DNA of 64,000 nucleotides from Rossellomorea sp. AcN35-11 (GCA_030388825.1 CP128835.1:620001-684000); one strand, 5' to 3'; positions 9,906 through 18,477 are shown, counted from the stretch's first letter. The notes: generated by a model from the letters alone, not told the origin. Program-made: numbers and translations.

Positions 9906-9939
9906 CCCCCTTATGAATTGAAACGAAACCATAAGGAGG
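9906..9939 (-). promoter_or_regulatory. Hairpin sequestering the thiT ribosome binding site
   Basis: In the minus-strand RNA CCUCCUUAUG pairs with CAUAAGGGGG over 10 bp with one U-G pair and a 14-nt loop. The 3' arm is the Shine-Dalgarno sequence of thiT. This is the plausible expression platform of the adjacent TPP aptamer, suggesting translational rather than purely transcriptional control. Confidence 0.65.
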
Positions 9940-9979
9940 ACGGATGCATCGATCTTAATAAGCAAAAAAAGCTTATCTT

Positions 9980-10061
9980 CCACATCCCTACGCCAGTACT
10001 AACTGACAGGTTCAAAGGGTCAGAACAGATTGTTCACTCTCAGCTTTCGCTCCCCTTGTGG
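9980..10061 (-). promoter_or_regulatory. TPP riboswitch (THI element) upstream of thiT
   Basis: The minus strand shows the conserved aptamer blocks in order: P1 arm CCACA, AGGGGAGC, GCTGAGAG, ACCCTTTGAACCTG, GTTAGTACTGGCGTAGGGA and the closing P1 arm TGTGG. The sequence matches the thiamine pyrophosphate aptamer consensus almost throughout. It lies about 80 nt upstream of thiT, the expected target; thiamine pyrophosphate should lower expression of the transporter. Confidence 0.96.
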
Positions 10062-10149
10062 TAACGTTCGTTAAGTTGTTCTATTTTATTATACATAAAA
10101 AATGAAGAATGAAAATAAGAAAGATTAGCAGGGTTCTTCTTCTATCCTT

Positions 10150-10449
10150 TTAAGGTGTCTCATGCAGAGGATCATGAAGGATGATGACGGGCATTGATTT
10201 AGGGGTGACCATGAATCCATAGACTTTTCCATCCTTGTCCTTATACGCTACAGAATAATCTCCAAACTGGTGTGAAAATTCAACGTCTTGATATTCCAGG
10301 TCCAACTCTTGATACTTTAAACTCACATACATTTTCGTCGCGATTCTGGCTGTCATGTGCTGCACACTTGAAATCTGATTGGCTGCTATAATGAGGATAA
10401 TGGCTAAACCTAGTAAAATGACTTTATTTGCCCTGGACAGTCTGATCAT
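10150..10449 (-). CDS. Small membrane-anchored protein of unknown function
   Basis: A 99-residue protein that I do not recognise. It has one N-terminal hydrophobic segment (VILLGLAIILIIAANQI, about residues 10-26) after a short basic start (MIRLSRANK), consistent with a membrane anchor or uncleaved signal, then a mixed polar domain rich in Tyr and Asp (LDLEYQDVEFSHQFGDYSVAYKDKDGK). The ATG follows AAGGGGG by 8 nt. It stands between the riboswitch-controlled thiT and a thioredoxin-like gene on the same strand. The domain layout suggests an extracytoplasmic soluble part; nothing more can be supported. Confidence 0.65.
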   Translation of the reverse strand: MIRLSRANKVILLGLAIILIIAANQISSVQHMTARIATKMYVSLKYQELDLEYQDVEFSHQFGDYSVAYKDKDGKVYGFMVTPKSMPVIILHDPLHETP

Positions 10450-10519
10450 TCATCCAGCCCCCTTCCATATCTTCAAGACAAGTATACGTTTTATTATATA
10501 CCTATTCACAAAGGCCAGA

Positions 10520-10550
10520 CAAAAGAGCTACTTTTTTCAGCAGCTCTTTC
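10520..10550 (-). terminator. Possible terminator after the thioredoxin-like gene
   Basis: AAAGAGCT (10522-10529) pairs with AGCTCTTT (10542-10549). The following T-run on the minus strand is short (TTTTG), and it lies about 145 nt after the stop, so this is tentative. Confidence 0.4.
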
Positions 10551-10692
10551 CTTCATTGGCGGATTGTTCTCAGGGTAATGGGATAATGGACATCCTTCTT
10601 CCATACCGCGGAAAAAAAAGACACCTTAAACAATCGTTTAACTCTTTTATTGTTGTCAGGTCAAGTTCAAGCATCCTTAATCAAACGTTTGT

Positions 10693-11019
10693 TTAGTCGT
10701 CTAACATCTTCACGAGTCGAGACATTTGGGTATGTAGTTCTTCGATTGGAACGAAGCGGGCCTTTCTGAACATTTCTTTTCCATTTACAAATACAATGAT
10801 GACCGGCACAGTGAAAATGGAAAACTCACCGGCTATTTCCGGTATTTCATCCGCATCGGCATGAATGGAGCTTACGTGTTGAAATCGTTCCAGCATCCCT
10901 TTTACCTGAGGCAGCAAAGCATGACACACTGAACAATTCTGTCTGGATATGTATAGTAACACCATCTTTTCTTGTGCAAGGGATGCATGGATGCTTTCCA
11001 ATGAATGAGCTTCCTCCAT
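10693..11019 (-). CDS. Thioredoxin-like protein with CSVC motif
   Basis: A 108-residue thioredoxin-fold protein. The active site is CSVC (RQNCSVCHALLPQV) instead of the usual CGPC, and the cis-proline motif is TVPVI (FSIFTVPVIIVFVNG). The layout beta-alpha-beta with KMLERFQH... and the C-terminal helix is typical of small cytosolic thioredoxin-like proteins such as YusE, YtpP or YdbP. Two cysteines allow redox activity, but the physiological partner is unknown. I place the start at the ATG at 11019 (MEEAHSLE) behind AAAGGAG; the frame extends to 11043. Confidence 0.8.
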   Translation of the reverse strand: MEEAHSLESIHASLAQEKMVLLYISRQNCSVCHALLPQVKGMLERFQHVSSIHADADEIPEIAGEFSIFTVPVIIVFVNGKEMFRKARFVPIEELHTQMSRLVKMLDD

Positions 11020-11128
11020 CTTGTACGATCTCCTTTCTCTCATATCTGCTATTGATTATATCCCGAAACCAAACTGGTTATCTTAAAAAGCTTATGATGT
11101 ATGATTATAAGATTCTTCTCATTCATAT

Positions 11129-11945
11129 TTATCCCAGGGATACATCCAGGATCATCATCACAACAAAACCGAGCATGAGTCCCATCGTGGCAAGATCTGT
11201 ACTGCCAGAGGATTGAGATTCAGGAATGAGCTCCTCCACCACTACAAAGATCATGGCTCCTGCCGCAAACGCCAGTGCATAAGGAAGGATCGGCTGTACC
11301 AATATGACTGCTGCTGCCCCGATTACAGCAGCAATAGGCTCTACTATGGCTGAAAGCTGACCATAATGGAATGCTTTCAGCCTCGACATCCCTTCGCCCC
11401 TCAATGGGATGGAGAGAGCTTGCACCTTCCGGCATATTCTGTATACCTATTCCAATGGCAAGGCCTACGGCACCTACCAATGTTGCGTCTCCAAGTCCCA
11501 TTGATGCCGCCCCGAATGCAACCCCGATCGCTAAGCCTTCGGGGATGTTATGGAGGGTGATTGCAAGGAATAATAAGGTCGATTTTTTAAATTTTGTTGG
11601 AGGTCCCTCGGCTTTTTCTGCAGTGTTCCCCAAATGCAAGTGAGGGACTACAAAATCAAGCAGCCGGATAAAAAGGCCTCCCAATAAAAAACCGATGGCA
11701 GGAGCGAGCCATGGAATCTGGCCGTTTTCCACGCTGAATTCGATGGAAGGAGCAAGAAGTGACCAAAAGGATGCCGCGATCATGACCCCTGCAGCAAACC
11801 CAAGCATCATATTCAATGTATGTTTTTCAATTTTCGCAAAGAAAAAAACCGTCGCTGCGCCGAGTGCTGTCAATCCCCATGTCAGGGTACCCCCAAACAG
11901 GGCTTGTACTGTCGGATTGAATCCGCTTAACCAATCTAAGAACAT
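11129..11945 (-). CDS. ZIP family metal transporter, frameshifted
   Basis: ZIP-family (ZupT-like) divalent metal permease. Frame one (from 11945) carries the N-terminal helices, the His-containing loop (VPHLHLGN), and the metal-site helix motif [11 protein letters not shown]; a second helix has QNMPEGA. The frame then goes wrong after [10 protein letters not shown], and the missing part ([41 protein letters not shown]) continues in the next frame to 11129. Removing one T at 11420-11421 (plus strand) restores a 271-residue protein with all expected motifs, including the EP and EE helices. Zinc or other divalent metal uptake is inferred from the family. Start: ATG after GGAGAGG. The indel may be a read error. 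Confidence 0.82.
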
Positions 11946-12175
11946 CTATCTATCCTCTCCTCCATTCAACGTGCTGAGTACACCCATTTTCCACCAAGTA
12001 GACTTTCTCTGTCAAAGGAAATGCCATCATTCATTCCTTGATCGTTATTGCTCACTCCTTATCCTTCCAAACCGCTGACACCTTATTCCCCCTCTATTGT
12101 TCGTGATTCCCAATTCCCCTTTGAGATTTTTTTCAAATCCCCCTTCCCAAGTTGGCAAAACATGTTATATACTAT

Positions 12176-12211
12176 AACTGTATTAAGACACGTAGTACAC
12201 AGTATACAGTT
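12176..12211 (+). promoter_or_regulatory. Inverted repeat, candidate operator of the YtrA-type operon
   Basis: AACTGTAT (12176-12183) and ATACAGTT (12204-12211) form a perfect 8-bp inverted repeat with a 20-bp spacer, lying between promoter-like sequence (TTGGCA at 12152, TATAAC at 12173) and the ribosome binding site. The position suits autorepression by the first gene, a GntR/YtrA-type regulator. The promoter elements are only approximate (15-bp spacing). Confidence 0.5.
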
Positions 12212-12223
12212 GGGAGGGTGGAT

Positions 12224-12619
12224 ATGTTTGAGCTTGATTTAAGAAGTCGAAAGCCCATTTATGAACAATTGGTTGAGAAGCTAAAGGAATTAATGATTAA
12301 TGAAGTGCTGAAACCAGACGAACAGTTGCCTTCTGTTCGTGCTTTGGCCCAGCAGCTGACGATAAATCCAAATACGATCCAAAAGGCTTACAGGGAACTT
12401 GAAACCCAAGGTTATATTTATTCGGTGAAAGGACGGGGTAGCTTTGTTAATCCTTCAAGTCACATTCAAAACACGGAGAAAATCATGAAAGTAAAGGAAG
12501 AGTTAACTAAACTTTTGTCTGAAGCCCTTTATTTGGGAATGACGACTGAAGATTTAAAGCAGATGATTGTGGAAATTGAGGCATCGGTAGGAGGGAATGA
12601 TACGGATGATCGAAATTAA
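12224..12619 (+). CDS. GntR family transcriptional regulator, YtrA subfamily
   Basis: A 131-residue repressor of the short YtrA type. Residues about 10-75 form the GntR winged helix (PIYEQLVEKLKELMI, LPSVRALAQQLTINPNTIQK, AYRELETQGYIYSVKGRGSF), and a short C-terminal helical part (about 80-131) serves dimerisation rather than ligand binding. The ATG at 12224 follows GGGAGGG; an upstream ATG at 12152 lies within the promoter region and was rejected. It is the first gene of an operon with an ABC ATPase, a permease and an ECF sigma factor and overlaps the ATPase start region. In B. subtilis the ytr operon responds to cell-wall antibiotics; similar control here is inference. Confidence 0.88.
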   Translation: MFELDLRSRKPIYEQLVEKLKELMINEVLKPDEQLPSVRALAQQLTINPNTIQKAYRELETQGYIYSVKGRGSFVNPSSHIQNTEKIMKVKEELTKLLSEALYLGMTTEDLKQMIVEIEASVGGNDTDDRN

Positions 12620-13508
12620 GGGAATAAGCAAAGCCTTTGACGGAACTGAAATCATTCATGACATCTCCTTTTCTGTCCGAAAGGGATCGATTTATGGACT
12701 GCTTGGATCGAATGGTGCCGGAAAAACAACATTACTTAAAACCATTGCGGGTGTGCTTAAACCTGAAAGCGGAGAAATTCTGTTAGGAGAACAGCCGGTC
12801 TTTGAAAACACATCGACGAAGGAAACGTTGTTCTTCATCCCTGATCAACCATTTTTCTTTGCCCATTACACATTAAGTCAAATGGCTCAATTTTATCAAA
12901 CCACTTACAGCCGTTGGGATCATGACCAGTATCAATCTCTTGCCAATCTTTTCGGCATCGAGACCACCAAGAAGCTTCACAAATTCTCAAAAGGGGTCCA
13001 GCGTCAGGCAGCGTTCATTCTTGCTTTAGCCACTCAACCGGATGTCCTCATCCTGGACGAACCCATGGATGGACTGGACCCTGTTGTACGGAAGAAAGTG
13101 AAAAACATTTTGATCTCAGAGGTTGCCGAGCGTGAGATGACGATTCTGATATCTTCTCACAACCTCCGGGAAGTGGAAGATATTTGTGATCATATCGGCA
13201 TTCTGCATCAAGGGAAATTCTTGCTTGAGAAAGAGCTCGACGATCTAAAGTCCGGCATCCATAAAGTTCAATTGGCCTTTAAGGGCGAAACACCTAAAAA
13301 GCTTTTCAAAGAGCTTGACCTTCTTTATGAAGAGATCCGGGGGAGTGTATCCCTATGCATCGTCCGTGGAGACGAACAGCAAGTGAGAACCATAATCCAG
13401 GCCTATCATCCGGTGATACTTGATTTGCTGCCGCTAACCCTTGAAGAAATATTTATTTATGAAATGGAGGACGTCGGATATGCTATCCAAAACATCATGG
13501 ATCAATAA
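12606..13508 (+). CDS. ABC transporter ATP-binding protein (YtrB-like)
   Basis: An approximately 300-residue ABC ATPase. Walker A is GSNGAGKTT near residue 35-45, the signature is the unusual FSKGVQRQ, Walker B is VLILDEP followed by MDGLDP (D-loop), and the switch histidine is in ISSHNLREVEDI. A C-terminal extension of about 80 residues (VQLAFKGETPKKL...) is typical of single-domain ATPases paired with large permeases. An ATG at 12597 is almost on top of the AGGAGG, so the ATG at 12606 (MIEIKGIS) is preferred. It overlaps the GntR gene upstream and the permease gene downstream, indicating coupled translation. Substrate unknown; peptide antibiotic or lipid-II-related functions are guesses from the ytr system. 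Confidence 0.88.
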   Translation: MIEIKGISKAFDGTEIIHDISFSVRKGSIYGLLGSNGAGKTTLLKTIAGVLKPESGEILLGEQPVFENTSTKETLFFIPDQPFFFAHYTLSQMAQFYQTTYSRWDHDQYQSLANLFGIETTKKLHKFSKGVQRQAAFILALATQPDVLILDEPMDGLDPVVRKKVKNILISEVAEREMTILISSHNLREVEDICDHIGILHQGKFLLEKELDDLKSGIHKVQLAFKGETPKKLFKELDLLYEEIRGSVSLCIVRGDEQQVRTIIQAYHPVILDLLPLTLEEIFIYEMEDVGYAIQNIMDQ

Positions 13509-15447
13509 AGAAGTCATCATCCAAAGCCTGCGTAATGTCGGGTGGGTAGGTATAGTCTATTTTATCGGACTTCTCTTTTCTTTACCGGTTGATATTATCG
13601 GAAAACTATCCAGCGAAGACCATTCTATACCCATTGCCATCTACGATAATTTATTTAAGATGCAATACCCGATCCAAATAGGTTTGATGCTGGTTGCACC
13701 CGTGATTCTTTCCCTCTTCCTGTTCCGGTATTTACATGTGAAACAAGCTGCAGACTTCATCCACAGCCTTCCGTTGACACGAAAGAAATTATTTGTTCAC
13801 TTTACCGTGGCAGGGTTTGGCATTTTAATTGTGCCGATTGTACTGAATACAGGAATTATGCTCTCCCTTTATTCATTTACAGATCTGCAGCAATTCATTG
13901 ACGTTCAGGATATTTTCGTCTGGTGCGGCATCACAATCCTTATGACCACCCTCCTGTTCACAGCCGCTACCTTTGTAGCCATGGTAACAGGATTGACTGC
14001 TGTTCACGGAGCTCTCACGTATATTCTGCTATTACTGCCGGCGGGGATGTTTCTCCTCGTATGCTTCAGCTTGAAGAATCTTTTATTCGGATTTCCCGAG
14101 GATTATTTTTTCAATATACAAATTGAAGAATATTCACCCATCATCAAGGCTGTGTATCTTGAGAATGAAATTCCTGATGGAATGAACATCATCCTGTTCA
14201 TTGCGGTTACGATCGTTTTCTATGTATTGTCTTATCTACTGTATAAAACAAGAAAAGTAGAATCTGCTTCACAGGCCATTGTCTACCCTGTTCTTAGACC
14301 CATTTTCAAATATGGTGTCACCTTCTGCTTCATGCTGGTTGGAGGTATGTACTTTAACGGAGTCTATCAAGAGCTTGGCTGGACACTTTTTGGATATTTC
14401 ATCGGAGCTCTGATCGGTTACTATATTGCTGAAATGGTTTTACAGAAGCATTGGAGGGTATTCCGTCATTGGAAGGGGTTTGCAGGATTCACCTTGGTCA
14501 TCTCTCTGATCGGGATGCTGATCCAGTTCGATTTGTTTCAATACGAAAGAAAGATCCCTGAGCTGGCAGAAGTAGAAAAGGTCCATATTAGCTCAAGCTA
14601 TTATACCCTGACCGGAAATACTGAAAATCCCATTAAAGACCCCTTTATTAAAGATCCGGACACCATTCAGAAAGTGCTGGACCTTCATAAGGAAATTGTC
14701 CATAAACAGGATCGTACTTTCACAGACAGGGATCGTGAACAAGTCTTTTTCTATTACAAAATGAGGGATGGAAGCAAAATGGCGAGAAACTACCTCATCG
14801 ATATGGAAGAGTTTGAATCTCACTATGCATCCCTTTATGAAATGAAAGAATTTAAAGAAACAACGAATCAAATCTTCGCTGTTGATTCCGGCAGTGTAGA
14901 CAAACTATCGATCTATGCTGATATGGGTGGAAAACAACAGATTTCGATCACGGATCCGACGCAAATCAATGAAGCCATCAATCTATTAAAAGAAGAAACC
15001 TATAATGAATCGTATGAAGACCGTGACAAAGCCAGCCGCTATCATGTGGAACTGCTTTTATCAGAGAATCAATGGGTCCATGTCGGTATAAAGAATAACT
15101 ATGAAACATTTCTATCATGGTTACAGGATAACGGGTACCTGAAGGACATCGAAATCACTTCAGCCGATATTGACTGGATGTATGTCATCGATCTAGTGAA
15201 ATACCGTGACCGTTTTTACAACGTCATAGATGAACAGCAAGCAGCTCTGGAATTAAAAAAAGAGGGGAAAGGGGTCGAAATTTCTGATGCCACGCACATG
15301 GAAGAAATCATGAATGAACTCGTATACAACTCCATTTCAAACAATTATATGGTGATCATAAAGTATAAATCCCATGGATATGTGGAGATACGAGGGGTGG
15401 AAGCCGACGACGCGCCTCCATTCTTAAGAGATAAACTGAACAATTAG
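13480..15447 (+). CDS. ABC transporter permease with large C-terminal soluble domain
   Basis: A 655-residue permease. Residues about 1-365 contain roughly eight hydrophobic segments (VGWVGIVYFIGLLFSL, IGLMLVAPVILSLFLF, LTYILLLLPAGMFLLVCF, IILFIAVTIVFYVLSYLLY, FTLVISLIGMLIQFDLF). Residues about 370-655 are polar and soluble, starting LFQYERKIPELAEVEKVHIS and containing repeated AD-x-D/Y modules, matching the domain organisation of Bacillus permeases annotated with DUF6449. If the last helix leads outward, this domain faces the outside and could sense a ligand. The ATG at 13480 follows GGAGG by 9 nt and overlaps the ATPase gene. Works with the upstream ATPase; substrate unknown. Confidence 0.8.
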   Translation: MLSKTSWINKEVIIQSLRNVGWVGIVYFIGLLFSLPVDIIGKLSSEDHSIPIAIYDNLFKMQYPIQIGLMLVAPVILSLFLFRYLHVKQAADFIHSLPLTRKKLFVHFTVAGFGILIVPIVLNTGIMLSLYSFTDLQQFIDVQDIFVWCGITILMTTLLFTAATFVAMVTGLTAVHGALTYILLLLPAGMFLLVCFSLKNLLFGFPEDYFFNIQIEEYSPIIKAVYLENEIPDGMNIILFIAVTIVFYVLSYLLYKTRKVESASQAIVYPVLRPIFKYGVTFCFMLVGGMYFNGVYQELGWTLFGYFIGALIGYYIAEMVLQKHWRVFRHWKGFAGFTLVISLIGMLIQFDLFQYERKIPELAEVEKVHISSSYYTLTGNTENPIKDPFIKDPDTIQKVLDLHKEIVHKQDRTFTDRDREQVFFYYKMRDGSKMARNYLIDMEEFESHYASLYEMKEFKETTNQIFAVDSGSVDKLSIYADMGGKQQISITDPTQINEAINLLKEETYNESYEDRDKASRYHVELLLSENQWVHVGIKNNYETFLSWLQDNGYLKDIEITSADIDWMYVIDLVKYRDRFYNVIDEQQAALELKKEGKGVEISDATHMEEIMNELVYNSISNNYMVIIKYKSHGYVEIRGVEADDAPPFLRDKLNN

Positions 15448-15471
15448 AATAGAATGACGAGGTGAAGCCAT

Positions 15472-16005
15472 ATGGACACACTTGGGTTACCCTCATCCCC
15501 TCCTTCATTGGAGGAGATGTATGAACAATTTCACAAACTGATTTATCATATTGCTTACAATATGACGAACGATCCATATTTATCCCAGGACATCGTACAG
15601 GAAACGTTTCTAAAGGCCTTTATTAAAATCGACACTTTACAGGATACGAATAAAAGTAAGTCATGGCTCACTTCTATTGCAAGATGTACGGCAATCGATT
15701 ATATCCGAAAAGAGTCGAAACGAAATGAAGTATTTGTGGAAGACCATGAGGAAATCAATCAACCTCTGGAATCCGATCCATTGGAAACAGAAATCGAAGC
15801 GCGGTTCCTTAAGAACAGTATCCATGAAAATATCAGCAAACTTCCACAGTCTCAACAGGATGTCATGGCTTTAAAAGTAAAAGAGGATTTGAGCGACAGG
15901 GAGATTGCCTTAAGGCTGGGTCTCCCCCCGTCCACGGTCAAAACCCGCTTTCACCGGGCCAGAAAACACTTGTATTCGATTGTTTATACAAAAGAGACGG
16001 CATAG
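15472..16005 (+). CDS. ECF-type RNA polymerase sigma factor
   Basis: A 177-residue sigma-70 family member with only regions 2 and 4. Region 2 (about residues 20-90) shows YEQFHKLIYHIAYNMT and the conserved DIVQETFLKAF, with SWLTSIARCTAIDYIRK for -10 recognition; region 4 (about 115-175) has LPQSQQDVMALKVKEDLSDR and a helix-turn-helix IALRLGLPPSTVKTRFHRAR. A GAGGTGA site precedes the ATG, 25 nt after the permease stop, so it belongs to the GntR-ABC operon. No anti-sigma gene is adjacent: a strong terminator follows at once. Control by the operon's repressor, or by the permease, is speculative. Confidence 0.88.
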   Translation: MDTLGLPSSPPSLEEMYEQFHKLIYHIAYNMTNDPYLSQDIVQETFLKAFIKIDTLQDTNKSKSWLTSIARCTAIDYIRKESKRNEVFVEDHEEINQPLESDPLETEIEARFLKNSIHENISKLPQSQQDVMALKVKEDLSDREIALRLGLPPSTVKTRFHRARKHLYSIVYTKETA

Positions 16006-16006
16006 G

Positions 16007-16032
16007 AAAAGGAGCCCTTTATGGGCTCCTTT
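16007..16032 (+). terminator. Terminator of the ytr-type/ECF sigma operon
   Basis: AAAAGGAGCCC (16007-16017) pairs perfectly with GGGCTCCTTTT (16022-16032), loop TTTA, T-rich tail, directly behind the sigma factor stop codon. Confidence 0.9.
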
Positions 16033-16052
16033 TCTTGTTAATTGATGTGGTA

Positions 16053-16775
16053 TTACAACACTTTGCTTAAAAACGCCTGGGTCCTTTCATGCTTTGGATG
16101 ACCAAAAAGCTCAGAAGGCTCATTTTCCTCTATGATATATCCACCGTCCATGAAGATGACCCTGTCACCGACTTCTTTTGCAAATCCCATTTCGTGTGTT
16201 ACGACGACCATGGTCATGCCTTCCTTCGCCAATTGTTTCATGACCTCAAGCACTTCCCCCACCATTTCAGGATCAAGTGCAGAGGTCGGCTCATCAAACA
16301 GCATAATCTCAGGCTCCATGGCAAGAGCCCGTGCGATGGCCACCCTCTGCTTCTGCCCGCCGGACAAGGAGTCTGGATACACATAGGCCTTTTCTGCCAG
16401 CCCCACCTTTCCAAGAAGTTCCAATGCCTTTTGCTCGGCTCTATCCTTTTGCCACTTCCTGACCTTCATGGGTGAAAGCATAATATTTTGGATGACTGTC
16501 TTATGAGGGAACAGATTGAATTGTTGAAACACCATCCCCACATCGGTACGGACTTTATTGATGTCTGTTTGCTTCGACGTGATATCACGGTCTTTAATAT
16601 ACACATGCCCATCGGTGATGGATTCCAACAGATTCAAACAACGAAGGAACGTTGACTTTCCAGAACCTGACGGCCCGATCACCACGACCACTTCCTGTGG
16701 TTTGATCGTGACGTTGATATCCTTTAATACTTCCAATTCTCCAAACGATTTCTTAAGGTTCACTGCTTTAATCAT
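16053..16775 (-). CDS. Polar amino acid ABC transporter ATP-binding protein (ArtR/GlnQ type)
   Basis: A 240-residue ATPase of the polar amino acid uptake family. Walker [10 protein letters not shown] (about 34-42), Q-loop [10 protein letters not shown], signature LSGGQKQR, Walker B IMLFDEP with TSALDPE, and switch histidine VVTHEMGFA. The start codon overlaps the stop of the permease gene (ATGA), as expected for a three-gene importer. Its length equals what I recall for B. subtilis ArtR (YqiZ, 240), and the permease equals ArtQ (219), so arginine or another basic/polar amino acid is the likely substrate, but glutamine transporters look nearly the same. Confidence 0.92.
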   Translation of the reverse strand: MIKAVNLKKSFGELEVLKDINVTIKPQEVVVVIGPSGSGKSTFLRCLNLLESITDGHVYIKDRDITSKQTDINKVRTDVGMVFQQFNLFPHKTVIQNIMLSPMKVRKWQKDRAEQKALELLGKVGLAEKAYVYPDSLSGGQKQRVAIARALAMEPEIMLFDEPTSALDPEMVGEVLEVMKQLAKEGMTMVVVTHEMGFAKEVGDRVIFMDGGYIIEENEPSELFGHPKHERTQAFLSKVL

Positions 16776-17431
16776 TCCGTCGCCATCCTCCGCTCAATAT
16801 AGTTTAGTAGATAGGTAAGTGATAGAGTAAGGATTAAATAGATAATAGCAACTGCTAAATATGGTTCCCATACGCGGTAGTACTGGCCCTGCATGGCACG
16901 TCCCCAGTACATGAGCTCGGGTGCCGCAATGACCGCCGCCAATGAAGAATCTTTCAATAACACGATGAATTCATTCCCGAGTGGAGGGATCATTCGCTTA
17001 AATGCCTGGGGAACGATGATATACCTCATTGCCTGAATATTGGTCATCCCCAATGAGCGGGCTGCTTCCATCTGACCACGGTCAATGGACTGAATCCCCC
17101 CCCGGAAGATTTCGGCGATATAGGCTGTGGCGTTCAACGACAGCGCCACTAACGCAGAAACAGCCGGATTGATTTCCGACATGATCATCGGCATCACACC
17201 AAAATGAATGAGTAAGATCTGTACAAATAACGGTGTGCCCCTAAAAAAGTTTATGTACCAAATGAACGGTGTCCTTACAAGAAGGTAAGGTGATATTCTT
17301 AAGATTCCCATCAGGAGCCCGAAGATTAATCCCAGAAAGATGGCTCCCACTGATAATCCAATCGTTAATAGTGCCCCCTTTAGAAAAAAGGGTAAATATT
17401 CTCCAATAATGTCCCATCTGAAATCCAGCAT
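16772..17431 (-). CDS. Polar amino acid ABC transporter permease (ArtQ/GlnP type)
   Basis: A 219-residue His/Glu/Gln/Arg/opine family permease with about five helices. The EAA loop that contacts the ATPase is [22 protein letters not shown] (read in part as MEAARSLGM and IVPQAFKR), and [15 protein letters not shown] near residue 55-70 is the family signature. It lies between the binding protein gene (separated by a 152-nt gap that holds a large hairpin) and the ATPase gene (4-nt overlap). One permease gene only, so the channel would be a homodimer. Confidence 0.92.
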   Translation of the reverse strand: MLDFRWDIIGEYLPFFLKGALLTIGLSVGAIFLGLIFGLLMGILRISPYLLVRTPFIWYINFFRGTPLFVQILLIHFGVMPMIMSEINPAVSALVALSLNATAYIAEIFRGGIQSIDRGQMEAARSLGMTNIQAMRYIIVPQAFKRMIPPLGNEFIVLLKDSSLAAVIAAPELMYWGRAMQGQYYRVWEPYLAVAIIYLILTLSLTYLLNYIERRMATE

Positions 17432-17500
17432 ATCATGACTCCTTTTGTCCCGGTAACGGCATCATGCCGCTTCCCTTCTCAATTGTAGTATTAAGCTCAT

Positions 17501-17577
17501 AAAAAGGGGCGCGTGAAGGGGGAAGGTTCCTCTTTACTCTATAAAGAAGATCTTCCAAACCATTCACTACGCCCCTT
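17501..17577 (-). promoter_or_regulatory. Large intercistronic hairpin between binding protein and permease genes
   Basis: AAGGGGCG (17504-17511) pairs with CGCCCCTT (17570-17577), extended by GTGAA/TTCAC, with a second inner stem around GGAAGATCTTC. On the minus strand the outer stem is followed by TTTTTATG. It may work as a partial terminator and 3' stabiliser, giving more binding protein than membrane components. Confidence 0.6.
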
Positions 17578-17583
17578 GTTCCC

Positions 17584-18393
17584 TTATTCTGCCTGCTCTA
17601 ATAAAGCGTCAGTGTTCGGCTCGGCACCAAACCATTCTTTATAAATCTCAGCATATGTTCCATTTTCAATCACTTCTTTAACGGCTTTATCGAATTCTGC
17701 TTTCAACTTGCTGTCTTTAGGAAACATTAGACCATAGAATTCAGATTCGAAGTTCTCCGGATCTTCCACTGTTTTGAAATGATCACCCGGATTGTTTTTC
17801 ACATATTCATTCACAACCGTATTATCCGTTACAACGGCATCCACTTGACCTTGCTTCAATGCCGTGATCGCTACTACATTGTTTTCGTATTTAGAAATAT
17901 CAGGACTGTTTTGTCCGACAATTTTCTCTGCAGCTGCCTGTCCGGTCGTACCATTTTGCACCCCGATCTTCAGTCCTTTCAGATCGTTGGCACTCTTGAT
18001 CTCCACACCTTCACCAAACATGATCATATGTGTGGATTCAAAGTACGGATTTGAAAAATCGAATGTTTCCTTTCGGTCATCATTGATTGTGATACCGGAA
18101 ATCCCCATATCGACTTCATTGCCGCCCTGTACGGCTGCGAACAATGGATCCCATCCGATGTTCTTCACTTCGTACTCATATCCTGCCTCTTTCATGACAG
18201 CCTCTAGGAAATCAATATCGAATCCGACAATCTCCCCTTTATCCATATACTCGAATGGAGCAAAGGCTGCATCGGTTCCGACTACAAGCTTATCCTTTTT
18301 ATCCCCGCTTGCTTCGTCACTTCCACAGGCAGTCAAGAATCCTGCCATAGCAATCATTAATACTAGAAATAGTCCGCTTACTTTCTTCTTCAT
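17584..18393 (-). CDS. Amino acid ABC transporter substrate-binding lipoprotein
   Basis: A 269-residue solute-binding protein (SBP_bac_3 family). The signal peptide ends in the lipobox LTAC (Cys23: AGFLTACGSDE), followed by a Ser/Asp/Lys linker and the mature domain starting LVVGTDAAFAPFEYMDKGEI. Family motifs: GFDIDFLEAVMKEAGYEYE, VDMGISGITINDDRKE, LKGLKIGVQNGTTG and QVDAVVTDNTVVNEYV. The conserved Arg in the DDRK segment would bind the carboxylate of the amino acid. It captures the substrate outside the membrane for the permease/ATPase encoded downstream. Lengthy spacer hairpin follows. Substrate arginine/lysine/glutamine class cannot be settled from sequence alone. Confidence 0.92.
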   Translation of the reverse strand: MKKKVSGLFLVLMIAMAGFLTACGSDEASGDKKDKLVVGTDAAFAPFEYMDKGEIVGFDIDFLEAVMKEAGYEYEVKNIGWDPLFAAVQGGNEVDMGISGITINDDRKETFDFSNPYFESTHMIMFGEGVEIKSANDLKGLKIGVQNGTTGQAAAEKIVGQNSPDISKYENNVVAITALKQGQVDAVVTDNTVVNEYVKNNPGDHFKTVEDPENFESEFYGLMFPKDSKLKAEFDKAVKEVIENGTYAEIYKEWFGAEPNTDALLEQAE

Positions 18394-18418
18394 CGTTGGC
18401 CCCCTATAATAGTTTGTA

Positions 18419-18477
18419 TTTTCTAATAATTATAATTATACATATATTTTACTAGAAAACCAACGAATATTAGAAAA
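18419..18477 (-). promoter_or_regulatory. Promoter with flanking inverted repeat for the amino acid importer
   Basis: On the minus strand TTGGTT (18463-18458) and TATAAT (18440-18435) are 17 bp apart, a good sigma-A promoter. TTTTCTAATA (18419-18428) and TATTAGAAAA (18468-18477) form a perfect 10-bp inverted repeat that brackets it. This looks like an operator for an unknown repressor of the transporter genes. Confidence 0.6.
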
